Shown: positions 33,805-43,091, counted from the stretch's first letter. The stretch is 64,000 nt of DNA from Pseudomonas fluorescens (GCF_002837185.1 NZ_KZ478005.1:1-64000), one strand, 5' to 3'. Program-made: numbers and translations. Notes: generated by a model not told the origin, from the letters alone.

Positions 33805-34748
33805 GACACATGGCTACCCGTTATGGCCTTTGGCTGCTGGTCCTGTTGCTGGCCGTTGGGTTCCTGTTGCTGGGCTCGGGCCTGGATTTCGATTACGTCA
33901 TTCCCAAGCGGCTTACCCGCCTGGCCGCAATCGGCATTGCCGGCGTGTGCATTGCGTATTCGTCGGTGATATTCCAGACCATCGCCGGCAACCGCATCCT
34001 CACGCCGGCGATCATGGGCTACGAGGCGATCTACCTGTTGTTCCAGGCGTTGCTGATTCTGCTGCTGGGCACCCAGAGCCTGCTGCTTGGGCGTGACGGC
34101 AACGTGCTGTTATCGGTGCTGTTGATGCTCGGCTATTCGTGGCTCCTCCACCGTTGGCTGTTGCGCAACGGCAGTCACGACGTGTACCTGCTGTTGCTGC
34201 TGGGGTTGGTGTTGAGCATGGTGATGGGCACCTTCACCCAATTCATCCAGTTGAAGATCAGCCCCGGGGAGTTCTCGATTTTCCGGGGATTCAACTATGC
34301 CTCGTTCAACAAGGCGCAACCGGGGCAGGTGATCTATTCGGGCGTGTTGGTGGCGGCCGTGTGCTTCATCGCCCAGCGCACGTTGCCGGTGCTCGATGTC
34401 CTGGCCCTGGGACGTGACCAGGCGATTTCCCTGGGGGTCGACTACCCACGCAGCGTGCGCCTGCAACTGGCGCTGATCGCCATTCTGGTGGCGGTGTCCA
34501 CCAGCCTGGTGGGGCCGACCGCGTTCATGGGCGTGTTCGTCGCCAACATCGCCTACGCCCTGGCCGGCACCACGCGGCACCGGGTCACCTTGCCCCTGGG
34601 CTGTGCGATTGGCATTGGCATTTTCATCATCGCTCAGTACCTGGTGGAGCAATGGTTCAACTACAACACCTCCGTGAGCATTCTCATCAACCTGCTGTGC
34701 GGTGTGTATCTGCTCGCGCTGATGATCCGAAACCGAGGCACCGCATGA
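33801..34748 (+). CDS. Ferric-siderophore ABC permease, FecCD family (FatC-like)
   Basis: A 315-residue second permease of the same family, with KRLTRLAAIGIAGVCIAYSS near the N-terminus and LVGPTAFMGVFVANIAYALA at the coupling-helix region. The ATG at 33801 overlaps the stop codon of the first permease (ATGA) and has GGAAG upstream. In-frame sequence upstream of this ATG is an overlap artefact with the first permease. Pairing of two different FecCD subunits with one ATPase and one lipoprotein is the arrangement known from FatDC and BauCD systems. Confidence 0.88.
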   Translation: MRHMATRYGLWLLVLLLAVGFLLLGSGLDFDYVIPKRLTRLAAIGIAGVCIAYSSVIFQTIAGNRILTPAIMGYEAIYLLFQALLILLLGTQSLLLGRDGNVLLSVLLMLGYSWLLHRWLLRNGSHDVYLLLLLGLVLSMVMGTFTQFIQLKISPGEFSIFRGFNYASFNKAQPGQVIYSGVLVAAVCFIAQRTLPVLDVLALGRDQAISLGVDYPRSVRLQLALIAILVAVSTSLVGPTAFMGVFVANIAYALAGTTRHRVTLPLGCAIGIGIFIIAQYLVEQWFNYNTSVSILINLLCGVYLLALMIRNRGTA

Positions 34749-35527
34749 TCTCTCTCCAACACGTCTACAAAGCCTATGGCGCCAAGCATGTGCTGAGTGA
34801 CGTCAGCGTGCAGTTCCCACCGGGGCAAGTGACCTCATTGATCGGCCCCAATGGAGCGGGCAAATCCACCTTGTTGATGTTGATTGCCCGTCTGTTGACG
34901 CCTACCCGTGGCGATGTACTGATAGGCGGGCGCAACATCGCCGACGTACCGGTGCGTGACTATGCCAGGCGCGTCGCCACCTTGCGTCAGTCGCCGGATT
35001 TCAACCTGCGCCTGACCGTCGAAGAACTGGTGGCTTTCGGGCGTTTCCCCTACAGCCGAGGCGCACTCACCGCCCAGGACCGGGTGGTGATCGACGAAGC
35101 CATCGAGTTCCTTTCACTGCAACCGCTGCGCCTTTGCTACATCGACGAGCTCAGCGGCGGGCAGCGGCAGATGGCGTTCCTGGCAATGACCATCGCCCAG
35201 CAGACCGATTACCTGCTGCTGGATGAACCGCTCAATAACCTCGACATGAAGCACGCTGTTCACATCATGCGCGCCTTGCGCCGCTTGTGTGATGAGCAAG
35301 GCCGCACGGTGATCCTGGTGGTGCATGACATCAACTTCGCGGCCAATTATTCCGACCATATCGTGGCAATGAAGGGCGGCGCCATCCACCGTCACGGGCC
35401 GGTCGACCAGGTAGTGACCGAGGCCAACCTGCGCGAGCTGTTCGACCTGGATTTCGAGATTCTGCACAGCCAACAAGGCTTCGTTTGCAACTACTTCAAC
35501 CCATCACCTTCAAGGGAACTGATATGA
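34745..35527 (+). CDS. Ferric-siderophore ABC transporter ATPase (FecE family)
   Basis: A 260-residue ATPase with Walker A GPNGAGKST, the signature region ELSGGQRQMAFLAMTIAQ, Walker B YLLLDEPLNNLD and the switch histidine in LVVHDINFA. It energises the FecCD permease pair. The ATG at 34745 overlaps the previous stop (ATGA). The gene also overlaps the binding-protein gene by four bases, so the importer is translated as one coupled block. Length and motifs are normal. Confidence 0.9.
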   Translation: MISLQHVYKAYGAKHVLSDVSVQFPPGQVTSLIGPNGAGKSTLLMLIARLLTPTRGDVLIGGRNIADVPVRDYARRVATLRQSPDFNLRLTVEELVAFGRFPYSRGALTAQDRVVIDEAIEFLSLQPLRLCYIDELSGGQRQMAFLAMTIAQQTDYLLLDEPLNNLDMKHAVHIMRALRRLCDEQGRTVILVVHDINFAANYSDHIVAMKGGAIHRHGPVDQVVTEANLRELFDLDFEILHSQQGFVCNYFNPSPSRELI

Positions 35528-36507
35528 GCACTGATCACACGAACAGAATGCGCGCGCTGCTGCTGACGATGGCCGTGGCGACCGGGCTGCAGGGGTGTGA
35601 CAAACCGGCGCCGGAGGCCAAGGCCCCGGTCGCGGCGCAGGCGGCCTACGCGCCGATCACCATCGAGCATCCGCTGGGCACCACCGTGGTCACTCAGTTG
35701 CCCCAGCGGGTAGTGGCCTTCGACATGAGCGAACTCGACACCCTGGATCAACTCGGGGCGCCGGTGGCCGGCATCGCCAAGGACTACGTCGCCAGCTTCC
35801 TCACTCGCTACCGTGACGACACGAATGTCGCGGATGTGGGCACGACCATCCAGCCCAACCTGGAGCGCCTGCATGCGCTCAAGCCCGACCTGATCCTGAT
35901 CTCTCCACTGCAGGCCCAGAGCTATAAGGAACTCAGCCAGATCGCGCCAACCGTTTACGACGACGTGGACCTGACCAACAAAAAAGGCAATTTCATCGAG
36001 ACCGCCAAGGCCCATTTGACCCTGCTGGGGCGCATCCTCGACAAGCCGGAACTGGCCCGCCAGAAAGTGGCTGAGATGGATGCCAAGGTCGAGCAGACCC
36101 GCCAAGTCACTGCCGGTCGCCCCGAGAAGGCCTTGATCGTGCTGCATAACAACGGTGCCTTTACCTCCTACGGCGTGAAATCACGCTACGGTTTTGTGTT
36201 CGACACCCTGGGCGTTAAACCGGCCAGCCCCGACATCGAGGCCGGGCTGCATGGCCAGCCGATTTCCAATGAGTTCATTCAGCAGGCCGACCCGGACATT
36301 CTGTACGTCATCGACCGCACGGCAGTGATGGAGCACCGCCCGGCCCTCGACCTCAAGAGCCTGGACAACCCCCTGTTGCGCAAGACCAAGGCATGGAACA
36401 ACGGCCGGGTGATCTTCGTCGACGCCCAGACCTGGTACCTGTGCACGGCCAGTGTGACCTGCCTTAACCGCATGGCGGACGAGGTGGTGCAAGGCTACAA
36501 AGGCTGA
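35524..36507 (+). CDS. Siderophore-binding periplasmic lipoprotein (FatB-like)
   Basis: A 327-residue class III periplasmic binding protein with a lipoprotein signal. The lipobox is GLQGC with the acylated cysteine at residue 25, followed by a Pro/Ala-rich linker. Supporting stretches are LPQRVVAFDMSELDTLDQLG, ALKPDLILI and DPDILYVIDRTAV. As in Gram-positive systems and in FatB/BauB, the lipid anchor would tether it to the inner membrane beside the permease. The ATG at 35524 has AAGGGAA and overlaps the ATPase stop. It is the last gene before a terminator, with the receptor gene following. Confidence 0.9.
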   Translation: MSTDHTNRMRALLLTMAVATGLQGCDKPAPEAKAPVAAQAAYAPITIEHPLGTTVVTQLPQRVVAFDMSELDTLDQLGAPVAGIAKDYVASFLTRYRDDTNVADVGTTIQPNLERLHALKPDLILISPLQAQSYKELSQIAPTVYDDVDLTNKKGNFIETAKAHLTLLGRILDKPELARQKVAEMDAKVEQTRQVTAGRPEKALIVLHNNGAFTSYGVKSRYGFVFDTLGVKPASPDIEAGLHGQPISNEFIQQADPDILYVIDRTAVMEHRPALDLKSLDNPLLRKTKAWNNGRVIFVDAQTWYLCTASVTCLNRMADEVVQGYKG

Positions 36508-36530
36508 TCCAGACACGCGTTCGTGTACCC

Positions 36531-36563
36531 AAAGCCGCTGCCATTCAGGCCGCGGTTTTTTTT
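36531..36563 (+). terminator. Intrinsic terminator after the importer operon
   Basis: AAAGCCGC pairs with GCGGTTTT (one G-T pair) around a loop of about 12 bases, and a run of eight T follows. It lies 24 bases after the lipoprotein stop codon and before the receptor promoter region. Confidence 0.7.
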
Positions 36564-36566
36564 CTT

Positions 36567-36585
36567 GCGAATATTTATCATTTAG
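36567..36585. promoter_or_regulatory. Weak Fur-box-like site upstream of the receptor gene
   Basis: GCGAATATTTATCATTTAG matches the Fur consensus at about 11 of 19 positions. Its position, between the importer terminator and the receptor start, fits a Fur-controlled promoter, but the match alone is weak. Confidence 0.4.
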
Positions 36586-36658
36586 ATTGAGGGTTTGGGG
36601 TTCTGGTACGGAATCCTAGTGAATGCACTTCAATACTTCGCATCGAAAGGAATCCAGC

Positions 36659-38932
36659 ATGTCGGAACACGGCCGCCCAACTCGCGCCCACCCTGATTTA
36701 TCCCAGGCCACACCGCGTACTTTCCCGTTTACCTTGAACCGCACGTTCTCAGCCGTGCAGATGGCCTTGCTGCTCGGTTTGAGCGGCGGCTCGCTGGCCG
36801 TGTCGGCGGCGCCTGAACCGGAGGCGGCCACCGAGGTTCGGCCCGAAGCGGAAAAGAACCGCCTGGTGCTGTCGGAAACCACCATCGTGGGCGAGCGGCT
36901 CGCCGCCGACGACCTGCCACCTGCGTACGCGGGTGGGCAGGTCGCCACGGGCGGGCGTATCGGGCTGCTGGGCAACAAGGACTTCATGGAAACACCGTTC
37001 AACGCCATCAGCTACACCGATGAATTCGTACGCAACCACCAGGCCAAGGACATCGGCTCGGTGATTGGTGCCACTGACCCGTCGGTCAACGTGCCGTCCA
37101 AGCGGTCCATCCTCGAAACCTTCTTCATCCGCGGTTTCAACACCAGCGCCAACGACGTCACCTTCAACGGCCTGGCCGGCATGGCGCCGAACCTGCGCGG
37201 CTCGACCGAACTGGCCGAGCGCATCGAAGTTCTCAAGGGCCCGTCTGCACTGCTCAACGGCATGCCGCCCGATGGCAGCGTCGCCGGCAGCATCAACATG
37301 GTGCCCAAGCGCGCCGCCGACGAGCCGCTGACGCGGATCACCACCAGTTACGAATCCAGGGGGCTGTACGGCGCCCACGCTGACGTGGGTCGACGTTTTG
37401 GCGAGCAGAACCAGTTCGGTATCCGCTACAACGGCGTGTACCGCGATGGCGACACCAGCGTGGACGACCAGCAGCAAAAAATGCAACTCAACGCCCTGGG
37501 CCTGGACTGGCGCACTGAGCGCGTACGCCTGTCCCTGGACGCTTACAAGCAGCGTGAGCGCCTGGATGGCGCCACCTATTTCGGCATCGGCATCTCGCCG
37601 GCGGTCAATAAAGTGCCCAGCCCGAGGAAGGGCAACCACTCCCTGGCACCGGACTGGGCCTACACCATCAACGACACCGAAACCGTGCTGGTCCGTGGCG
37701 AGGTCGACGTGAACGACTCGCTCACCGCCTTTGCCGCCTATGGCCAGCGCGACGGTGGCCGCAATGCCCTGATGACCCGTGACACGCTGATCAACAACAC
37801 CGGGGACATCAACGTGCTGGCTTATCGCTCGGACGGGCAGGGCACGCAGAAGTCCGGTGAAGCCGGCCTCAAGGGCACGTTCGACACCGGTCCGGTTGGC
37901 CACGCCTGGTCTGTGGCCGCCACCCAGTACAAAACGGAGATGAGCTACAAGGACTTGATGATCCCCAACTATGTGGTCACCAACTACGACAACCTCGACT
38001 TCGGCCCGACACCGCCTCTGGGCAAATACGGCGCCGTCACCTCCCGCAGCGAAGCCAAGCTGAGAAGCTTCGCGTTCCTCGACACCCTGTCGTTCCTCGA
38101 TGGCCGCGTGCAATGGACCGTAGGCTGGCGCAACCAGACCGTGGAAAGCGCCGGCCTGACGCCGGCCCGGGTCAAGACGTCCCGCTACAGCGACAGCAAG
38201 GTGTCGCCGGCGACGGCGTTGCTGGTCAAGGTCACCGACGACGTTTCGCTCTATGCCAACTACATCGAAGGGTTGTCCCAAGGAGGCACGGCACCCACCA
38301 GCGCCGCCAACTCGGGTGAAATCCTCAGCCCTTACCAGACCAAGCAGTATGAGGCCGGCGCCAAGTTCGACCTGGGCACCTTCGCCACCACTCTGGCTGT
38401 GTTTCAGATTGAAAAACCCAGCGCCTACACCGACCCTGTCACCAATATCTACGCCACCAATGGCGAGCAGCGTAACCGTGGCGTGGAATGGAGTTTCTTC
38501 GGTGAAGTACAACCCGGCCTGCGCCTGATGGGCGGCGCATCCTATACCCAGGCTGAGCTGACCAAGGCGTTGGTCAAGTCCAACGAAGGCAACCAAGTGA
38601 CCGGCGTACCGAAAATCATCGCCAAACTGGGCGCCGAATACGACCTGGAAACGGTGCCGGGCCTGACCCTGACCGCCAACACCAACTACGTGGGCCGCCG
38701 CTACGTCACCGACGACCATCGTATGGAACTGCCGTCCTACACCGTGTTTGACGTGGGCGGCCGCTACACCACCAAGGTCATGTCCAAGCCCGTGACCTTG
38801 CGCGCCAATGTCGAGAACGTGGCCAACCGCGCCTACTGGATCGGTTCGTACAGCGGCGGCGACGGCAGCGGATTGTCCGGTGGCCTGGGTACGCCGCGTA
38901 CGCTGCAACTGTCGGCGTCGGTGGACTTCTAA
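36659..38932 (+). CDS. TonB-dependent ferric-siderophore receptor
   Basis: A 757-residue outer-membrane receptor. A signal peptide (about residues 30-52, ending AVSAA) precedes a TonB-box-like ETTIVGERL, a plug domain with FIRGFNTSANDVTFNGLAG and ERIEVLKGPSALLNGMPPDG, and a 22-strand barrel ending in a C-terminal phenylalanine (SASVDF). There is no extra N-terminal STN signalling domain. The ATG at 36659 has AAGGAA upstream; an earlier in-frame ATG at 36623 adds 12 residues without a ribosome site. It probably takes up the ferric form of the siderophore made by this locus, like FatA or BauA. Confidence 0.92.
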   Translation: MSEHGRPTRAHPDLSQATPRTFPFTLNRTFSAVQMALLLGLSGGSLAVSAAPEPEAATEVRPEAEKNRLVLSETTIVGERLAADDLPPAYAGGQVATGGRIGLLGNKDFMETPFNAISYTDEFVRNHQAKDIGSVIGATDPSVNVPSKRSILETFFIRGFNTSANDVTFNGLAGMAPNLRGSTELAERIEVLKGPSALLNGMPPDGSVAGSINMVPKRAADEPLTRITTSYESRGLYGAHADVGRRFGEQNQFGIRYNGVYRDGDTSVDDQQQKMQLNALGLDWRTERVRLSLDAYKQRERLDGATYFGIGISPAVNKVPSPRKGNHSLAPDWAYTINDTETVLVRGEVDVNDSLTAFAAYGQRDGGRNALMTRDTLINNTGDINVLAYRSDGQGTQKSGEAGLKGTFDTGPVGHAWSVAATQYKTEMSYKDLMIPNYVVTNYDNLDFGPTPPLGKYGAVTSRSEAKLRSFAFLDTLSFLDGRVQWTVGWRNQTVESAGLTPARVKTSRYSDSKVSPATALLVKVTDDVSLYANYIEGLSQGGTAPTSAANSGEILSPYQTKQYEAGAKFDLGTFATTLAVFQIEKPSAYTDPVTNIYATNGEQRNRGVEWSFFGEVQPGLRLMGGASYTQAELTKALVKSNEGNQVTGVPKIIAKLGAEYDLETVPGLTLTANTNYVGRRYVTDDHRMELPSYTVFDVGGRYTTKVMSKPVTLRANVENVANRAYWIGSYSGGDGSGLSGGLGTPRTLQLSASVDF

Positions 38933-38940
38933 CCTTCAAG

Positions 38941-38990
38941 CCGAGCGTGGAGGCGTCCAGGGATGCCGCCATGCTCGGTTGTTTCTACGC
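38941..38990 (+). terminator. Probable terminator after the receptor gene
   Basis: CCGAGCGTGG pairs with CCATGCTCGG (one wobble) at 38941-38978, followed by TTGTTT. It begins eight bases after the receptor stop codon. The rest of 38933-39424 holds no convincing gene; it contains a second weak hairpin with a T run (39206-39242) and the inverted repeat at 39374. Confidence 0.5.
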
Positions 38991-39373
38991 TTGCGCCAAT
39001 GTGCCGTTGGCTAACGCGGCGTGCGCGCTGAAATTCGGGGGCAGGGCGATGTCAGATGTTCATAAGAAGCTCATAAGCCTGAAATTACTGGCTATCTACT
39101 CTAGAAATTAACGCGCCTGTTTATCGATCTCATGGGTTTGCCGTTACGTAAAGGGCGCCGTTCGCTCTGGGTAGAGACCTCGTAGACCTCAAATAACTGT
39201 GCGGAGCCCGTTGAGAGCGTGGACGTCAGAAGCGGGTTTTTCGAATCAGTGGTTTAAAACGCTCATGAACCTATCTGACATAGCACATGATTTAACATAA
39301 TATACATTATGCGTACCCATATATACCGCCCGTGGGTATCTCCGACGTTGCTTTTCACAGGGATCGGCCAGGC

Positions 39374-39399
39374 CGAATTTCTCTGAGGCGAGAAATTCG
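39374..39399. repeat. Inverted repeat 3' of the membrane-protein gene
   Basis: A perfect 10-bp inverted repeat, CGAATTTCTC-N6-GAGAAATTCG. It lies 26 bases beyond the stop codon of the leftward membrane-protein gene, so it may terminate that transcript although no T run follows. Confidence 0.45.
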
Positions 39400-39424
39400 C
39401 CGTCGTGCACGTCGCCCCTTGTGG

Positions 39425-40060
39425 TTAACGCTTGTCCGGATAGTCCACGATGGTTTCGTGCTGCAGCACTTTCCCGTTTACTTCCAGCGTTATCGTTTTG
39501 CGAATGCGCGTTCCACTGAATGGGCTTGCGCACGGCACCGGCTTTTCACGCCGCAGGAGCCCGTCGGTAATCAGATTAACGCCCAGCGCGCCGCCCAAAA
39601 GTCCCATCAAGCCTGCAAGGAAACTCATTGATTGCGTCATCGTGTCGAAGATTGGCTCAAGCAGACTTGGAATGTCGGGAGGCTCTGGGCATGGGACATT
39701 GGTCTGCTGACAAGCACGCGACCAACTTTCCAGTGACTCAGCCACCGTATTCGCGGCTTCAAGCTGTTGGTGGTGCTTGAAATCGATAAACGCGTACCAG
39801 ACGTACGTGCCTGGTGCCACAGAAAAAACCACCATAAACACACCGCAAAGCATATGCTTGCGCGCGATATTAAGGGCCCCGAAATTCTTCTCCGAGCGAA
39901 TTCCCCAGTAGATAAGCCCTGTCACGATGCCCCAAACAAGAAATGCGGCCAGATACTTTAGCCAAAACACATTCAGCTCAGCGTTGACCCCTGTAAAATA
40001 GACCCACTTATCCCTGATGCTTCCAACTATCGCTTCCACGCCCACTATCGCCTCTCTCAT
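39425..40060 (-). CDS. Membrane protein of unknown function
   Basis: A 211-residue protein with three predicted membrane segments: LKYLAAFLVWGIVTGLIYWG (about 34-53), HMLCGVFMVVFSVAPGTYVW (about 69-88) and a Gly-rich one near 145-165 (FLAGLMGLLGGALGVNLI). A cysteine-containing loop (CQQTNVPCPEPP) between the second and third may be periplasmic, and the C-terminal 50 residues are soluble and basic. No family is recognised. It is on the same strand as the chemoreceptor upstream of it but separated from it by a 34-base perfect palindrome. The region is less GC-rich than its neighbours, which hints at acquisition. Confidence 0.6.
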   Translation of the reverse strand: MREAIVGVEAIVGSIRDKWVYFTGVNAELNVFWLKYLAAFLVWGIVTGLIYWGIRSEKNFGALNIARKHMLCGVFMVVFSVAPGTYVWYAFIDFKHHQQLEAANTVAESLESWSRACQQTNVPCPEPPDIPSLLEPIFDTMTQSMSFLAGLMGLLGGALGVNLITDGLLRREKPVPCASPFSGTRIRKTITLEVNGKVLQHETIVDYPDKR

Positions 40061-40074
40061 CCCAAGGTTCAGGC

Positions 40075-40108
40075 ATAACTCAACTAAATGACTATTTAGT
40101 TGAGTTAT
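40075..40108. repeat. 34-base perfect palindrome
   Basis: ATAACTCAACTAAAT, four bases GACT, then the exact complement ATTTAGTTGAGTTAT. It is AT-rich and lies ten bases beyond the chemoreceptor stop and 14 bases upstream of the membrane-protein start (both leftward). It could be a terminator, an operator, or the trace of a mobile element. Confidence 0.85.
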
Positions 40109-40117
40109 ATCAATAAC

Positions 40118-41731
40118 TTACATCTTAAACCGATCAACCGACTGCGACAGCTTCCCTGCCAAACTCGACAGTTCATCCGTCGTCGACGCCGTCCCCGCAA
40201 TCACACGGCTGTTGCTTTCCGACATCCCTGCAATCATCTCCACCTGATGGGCGATCTCGTTACTGGCCAGGCTCTGTTCACTGATGGTGCGGGAAATATC
40301 GTTGACCAACTCGGTGGTATTGAGCGTGGCCTGGAGGATCTCGCGAATCGCGCGTTCCACGTCGGCCGTGACGGCCATGCCCTTGTCCACTTGAGCAACG
40401 CCCTCCTCCATGCTGGTCACCGCTTCACGGGTGTTCTGCTGGATACGCCCGACCATGCTGGCGATTTCCTGGGTGGATGCGCTGGTGCGCCCTGCCAGGC
40501 TGCGCACTTCATCGGCCACCACGGCAAAACCGCGGCCCTGCTCACCGGCGCGGGCGGCCTCGATGGCGGCGTTCAGGGCCAGCAAGTTGGTCTGGTCGGC
40601 GATGCCTTTGATCACCTGGATAATGCTGAAGATTGCTTCGGATTCTTTGTCCAGCGTGCGGATCACTTGGGCTGATTGCTGGGCCGAGCGTGCGATGCCG
40701 TCCATGTCGCTGACCACTTGATGAATGATCCGGCCGCCGTCCTTGGCCAGGGTTTCAGCCTGGTTGGCCATATCCAGCGCGTGCCCGGCATGGCGGGTGA
40801 TTTCTTCGATGCTGGCGGTCATTTCACTCGCAGCGGCGGCCATGGTGCTGGCGGCCTCGCTTTGCTGCTGGCTGCTGCCCGCCACCTCATGACAGCCCTG
40901 GCTCAGGCGTTCGCTTACACCGTTGACCTCATGGGCATTGCTGCGTACCACGTCGATCATGCCGCGCAAATCGCGCTGCATGGTGGCGAGGCTGCGAATC
41001 AGCGTGCTGGCTTCGTCCTGATTACGCGGCTCGACAATCGGTTCGCTCAAGTTGCCATGGGCGATGCTGTCGGCAATGCGGCTGGCGGTGCGCAACGGGC
41101 CCATGATGCTCAGGATCACCCAGCGTCCTTGTGCCAGCAGCAGCAAAAGGCTGGCGCCCAGGACCACGCCCAGGATCCAGTTGGCGTTGCTGATCGCTTG
41201 CTGGGTACCGGTGCTGGTGTGCAGCGTATGGCTTTCGATCACTTCACTCAGCGCGGCCATCTGCTCCTCCAGCTGGCGGAACGCTGCGTTGAAGGTTTCC
41301 AGCTCCCCACGCGCCGCCTCGGGATTGGCCAGGGCCAGCGCGACGATGCGCTCGCCGGCGCTGACGTAAGTCTCCAGGCTGGGTTTGATTTTTTCCAGGC
41401 TGGCCTTGATGGTGGCGTCCAGCGGCAGCTGGAAATTATCCGCCAGCATCTGCCGGAAGTGCTCGGCATGTTCCTTGAGCGAGGCGCTGACCTCGGCCGG
41501 CGTGCTGGTGCTTTTGCCCAGCCCCACCAGCATGGCGGACAACACATCGGCACGCAGGGCGTCGTGCATCATGTCGGCTTCCATATGGTTGCGCAGCACC
41601 GTCATGCTGACTTCATTGTCCTGCACGGCAGCGCCCATTCGGGAGTTTCCCAGGTAGCCGGCCAGGCTCATGATCAAGGCGGTCAGCAGCCCGGTCGCAA
41701 TCAACAGCATCAAGCGTAGTTTGATCGTCAT
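40118..41731 (-). CDS. Transmembrane methyl-accepting chemotaxis protein
   Basis: A 537-residue classical chemoreceptor. It has a first membrane helix (about 5-27), a periplasmic four-helix-bundle sensor (about 28-185), a second helix (ILGVVLGASLLLLLAQG), a HAMP domain, and a signalling domain with the tip IADQTNLLALNAAIEAARAG and FAVVADEVRSLAGRTSAS. It should control swimming through CheA/CheW in response to an unknown ligand. I prefer the ATG at 41731 (GGGGA five bases upstream) to the in-frame ATG at 41743. No CheBR-binding pentapeptide is seen at the C-terminus (SVDRFKM). Confidence 0.9.
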   Translation of the reverse strand: MTIKLRLMLLIATGLLTALIMSLAGYLGNSRMGAAVQDNEVSMTVLRNHMEADMMHDALRADVLSAMLVGLGKSTSTPAEVSASLKEHAEHFRQMLADNFQLPLDATIKASLEKIKPSLETYVSAGERIVALALANPEAARGELETFNAAFRQLEEQMAALSEVIESHTLHTSTGTQQAISNANWILGVVLGASLLLLLAQGRWVILSIMGPLRTASRIADSIAHGNLSEPIVEPRNQDEASTLIRSLATMQRDLRGMIDVVRSNAHEVNGVSERLSQGCHEVAGSSQQQSEAASTMAAAASEMTASIEEITRHAGHALDMANQAETLAKDGGRIIHQVVSDMDGIARSAQQSAQVIRTLDKESEAIFSIIQVIKGIADQTNLLALNAAIEAARAGEQGRGFAVVADEVRSLAGRTSASTQEIASMVGRIQQNTREAVTSMEEGVAQVDKGMAVTADVERAIREILQATLNTTELVNDISRTISEQSLASNEIAHQVEMIAGMSESNSRVIAGTASTTDELSSLAGKLSQSVDRFKM

Positions 41732-41880
41732 CTGTATCCCCATACCTGGACCGCCGGTTGGGAAACCAACCGTTCGAGCGTCATCAGTACCGTTATCGGC
41801 ACTGGTATCGGTTAGTGAAGCCCAAGTTTGCGGATCTGCGCGAATCCCTTAAGCTGGGCGTTTTTTGCCCGGACTTGCCC

Positions 41881-43077
41881 ATGCCTAGAAGCATCGCCCA
41901 CCTCGCCCTGCTGTTGGGCTTGATCACCGCCGTCGGCCCCTTTGCCATCGACAGCTACCTGCCGGCGCTGCCAACCCTTGGCGCCAGTCTCAACGCGTCG
42001 CCGGCCGCCGTGCAGATGAGCCTGACCGTGTTCTTCATGATCATCGGGGTGTGCCAGCTGTTCTACGGCCCGATCAGCGATGTATTTGGGCGTAAGTTGC
42101 CGATCTATGCGGGGTTGGTAATCTTTACCGTGGGCAGTATCGGCTGTGCGTTGGCCCCCACCATCGAAGTGCTGATCGGTTTTCGCGCGGTGCAGGCCTT
42201 TGGGGCATGCGCGGGGATGGTGATTCCACGGGCGATTGTCCGCGACCTGTACACCGGCCATGAAGCGGCGCGCCTGATGGCCTTGTTGATGCTGGTGATG
42301 AGCGTTTCACCGATCCTTGCGCCATTGGCCGGCAGCCTGGTGATTTCGTTCTGGAGCTGGCGCGAGGTGTTTGCCGCGTTGGCGGTGGTGGCGCTGCTGT
42401 GCCTGGTGATGACGATCGTGCAACTGCCGGAAACCCATCCGGCGGAACGTCGTTTGGGCAAGACCCTGGGCAGCGCATTCGGCAGCTACGGCGCCCTCCT
42501 CCGCGATCCGGTGTTCACCGGGTTGTCGGTGGTAAGCGGCTTTGGCCTGGCCACGTTCTTTGTGTTTATCGGCAGCGCGCCCTTTGTATACATCGAATAC
42601 TTCGGCCTGACACCGACGCAATTCAGCCTGTGCTTTGCCGTGAATGCGGCGTCATTTTTCGCCATGAGCCAGCTGACGGCGCGCCTGAGCGCCCGCTTTG
42701 GCCTGCCGCCGCTGATCCGCTGGTCGGTGATTGCCGTGGCAGCCGTGATGGCGCTGCTGGCGGCCAGTACGCTGTGGGGCAATCACCTGGTCTTGATGAT
42801 GACGCTGCTGTTTATCGGCTTCGGTTTTCTCGGCCTGTTATTACCGGCCGCCGGGGTGTTGTCCCTGGAAGACCATGGCGCGGTGGCAGGTTCGGCATCG
42901 GCCCTGCTGGGCGCGATTCAGATGGTCACCGCCGCTGTGGCCATGACGCTGGTGGGACTGTTTGCCGACCATACGCCCGCGCCGATGCTGGTTGGCATCG
43001 CGCTGTGCGCGGCGGCCGCCATGCTCACGGTGTTGTGGACGCTGCGGCGCTTGCCGCCGCACCTGGCGAGCGCCTGA
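41881..43077 (+). CDS. MFS multidrug exporter, Bcr/CflA family
   Basis: A 398-residue, 12-helix major facilitator. The N-terminal GPFAIDSYLPALPTLGASLN with GPISDVFGRKLPIY (motif A), FRAVQAFGACAGMVIPRAIV and PILAPLAGS (antiporter motif C region) are typical of the Bcr/CflA drug-resistance subfamily. It exports drugs or metabolites using the proton gradient. The start is the ATG at 41881; in-frame sequence back to 41758 does not look like this family. It is convergent with the recombinase gene with only 14 bases between their stops. Confidence 0.88.
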   Translation: MPRSIAHLALLLGLITAVGPFAIDSYLPALPTLGASLNASPAAVQMSLTVFFMIIGVCQLFYGPISDVFGRKLPIYAGLVIFTVGSIGCALAPTIEVLIGFRAVQAFGACAGMVIPRAIVRDLYTGHEAARLMALLMLVMSVSPILAPLAGSLVISFWSWREVFAALAVVALLCLVMTIVQLPETHPAERRLGKTLGSAFGSYGALLRDPVFTGLSVVSGFGLATFFVFIGSAPFVYIEYFGLTPTQFSLCFAVNAASFFAMSQLTARLSARFGLPPLIRWSVIAVAAVMALLAASTLWGNHLVLMMTLLFIGFGFLGLLLPAAGVLSLEDHGAVAGSASALLGAIQMVTAAVAMTLVGLFADHTPAPMLVGIALCAAAAMLTVLWTLRRLPPHLASA

Positions 43078-43091
43078 ACAGCGCGTAACGC

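Noticed and set aside
36749..38908. A 719-codon frame antiparallel to the TonB receptor
   Set aside because: Long antisense frames are common in GC-rich genes with strong third-position bias; the receptor strand has clear motifs.
39246..39533. A 95-codon leftward frame overlapping the membrane-protein gene end
   Set aside because: It overlaps a better gene in another frame, has no recognisable features and no ribosome site; treated as chance.
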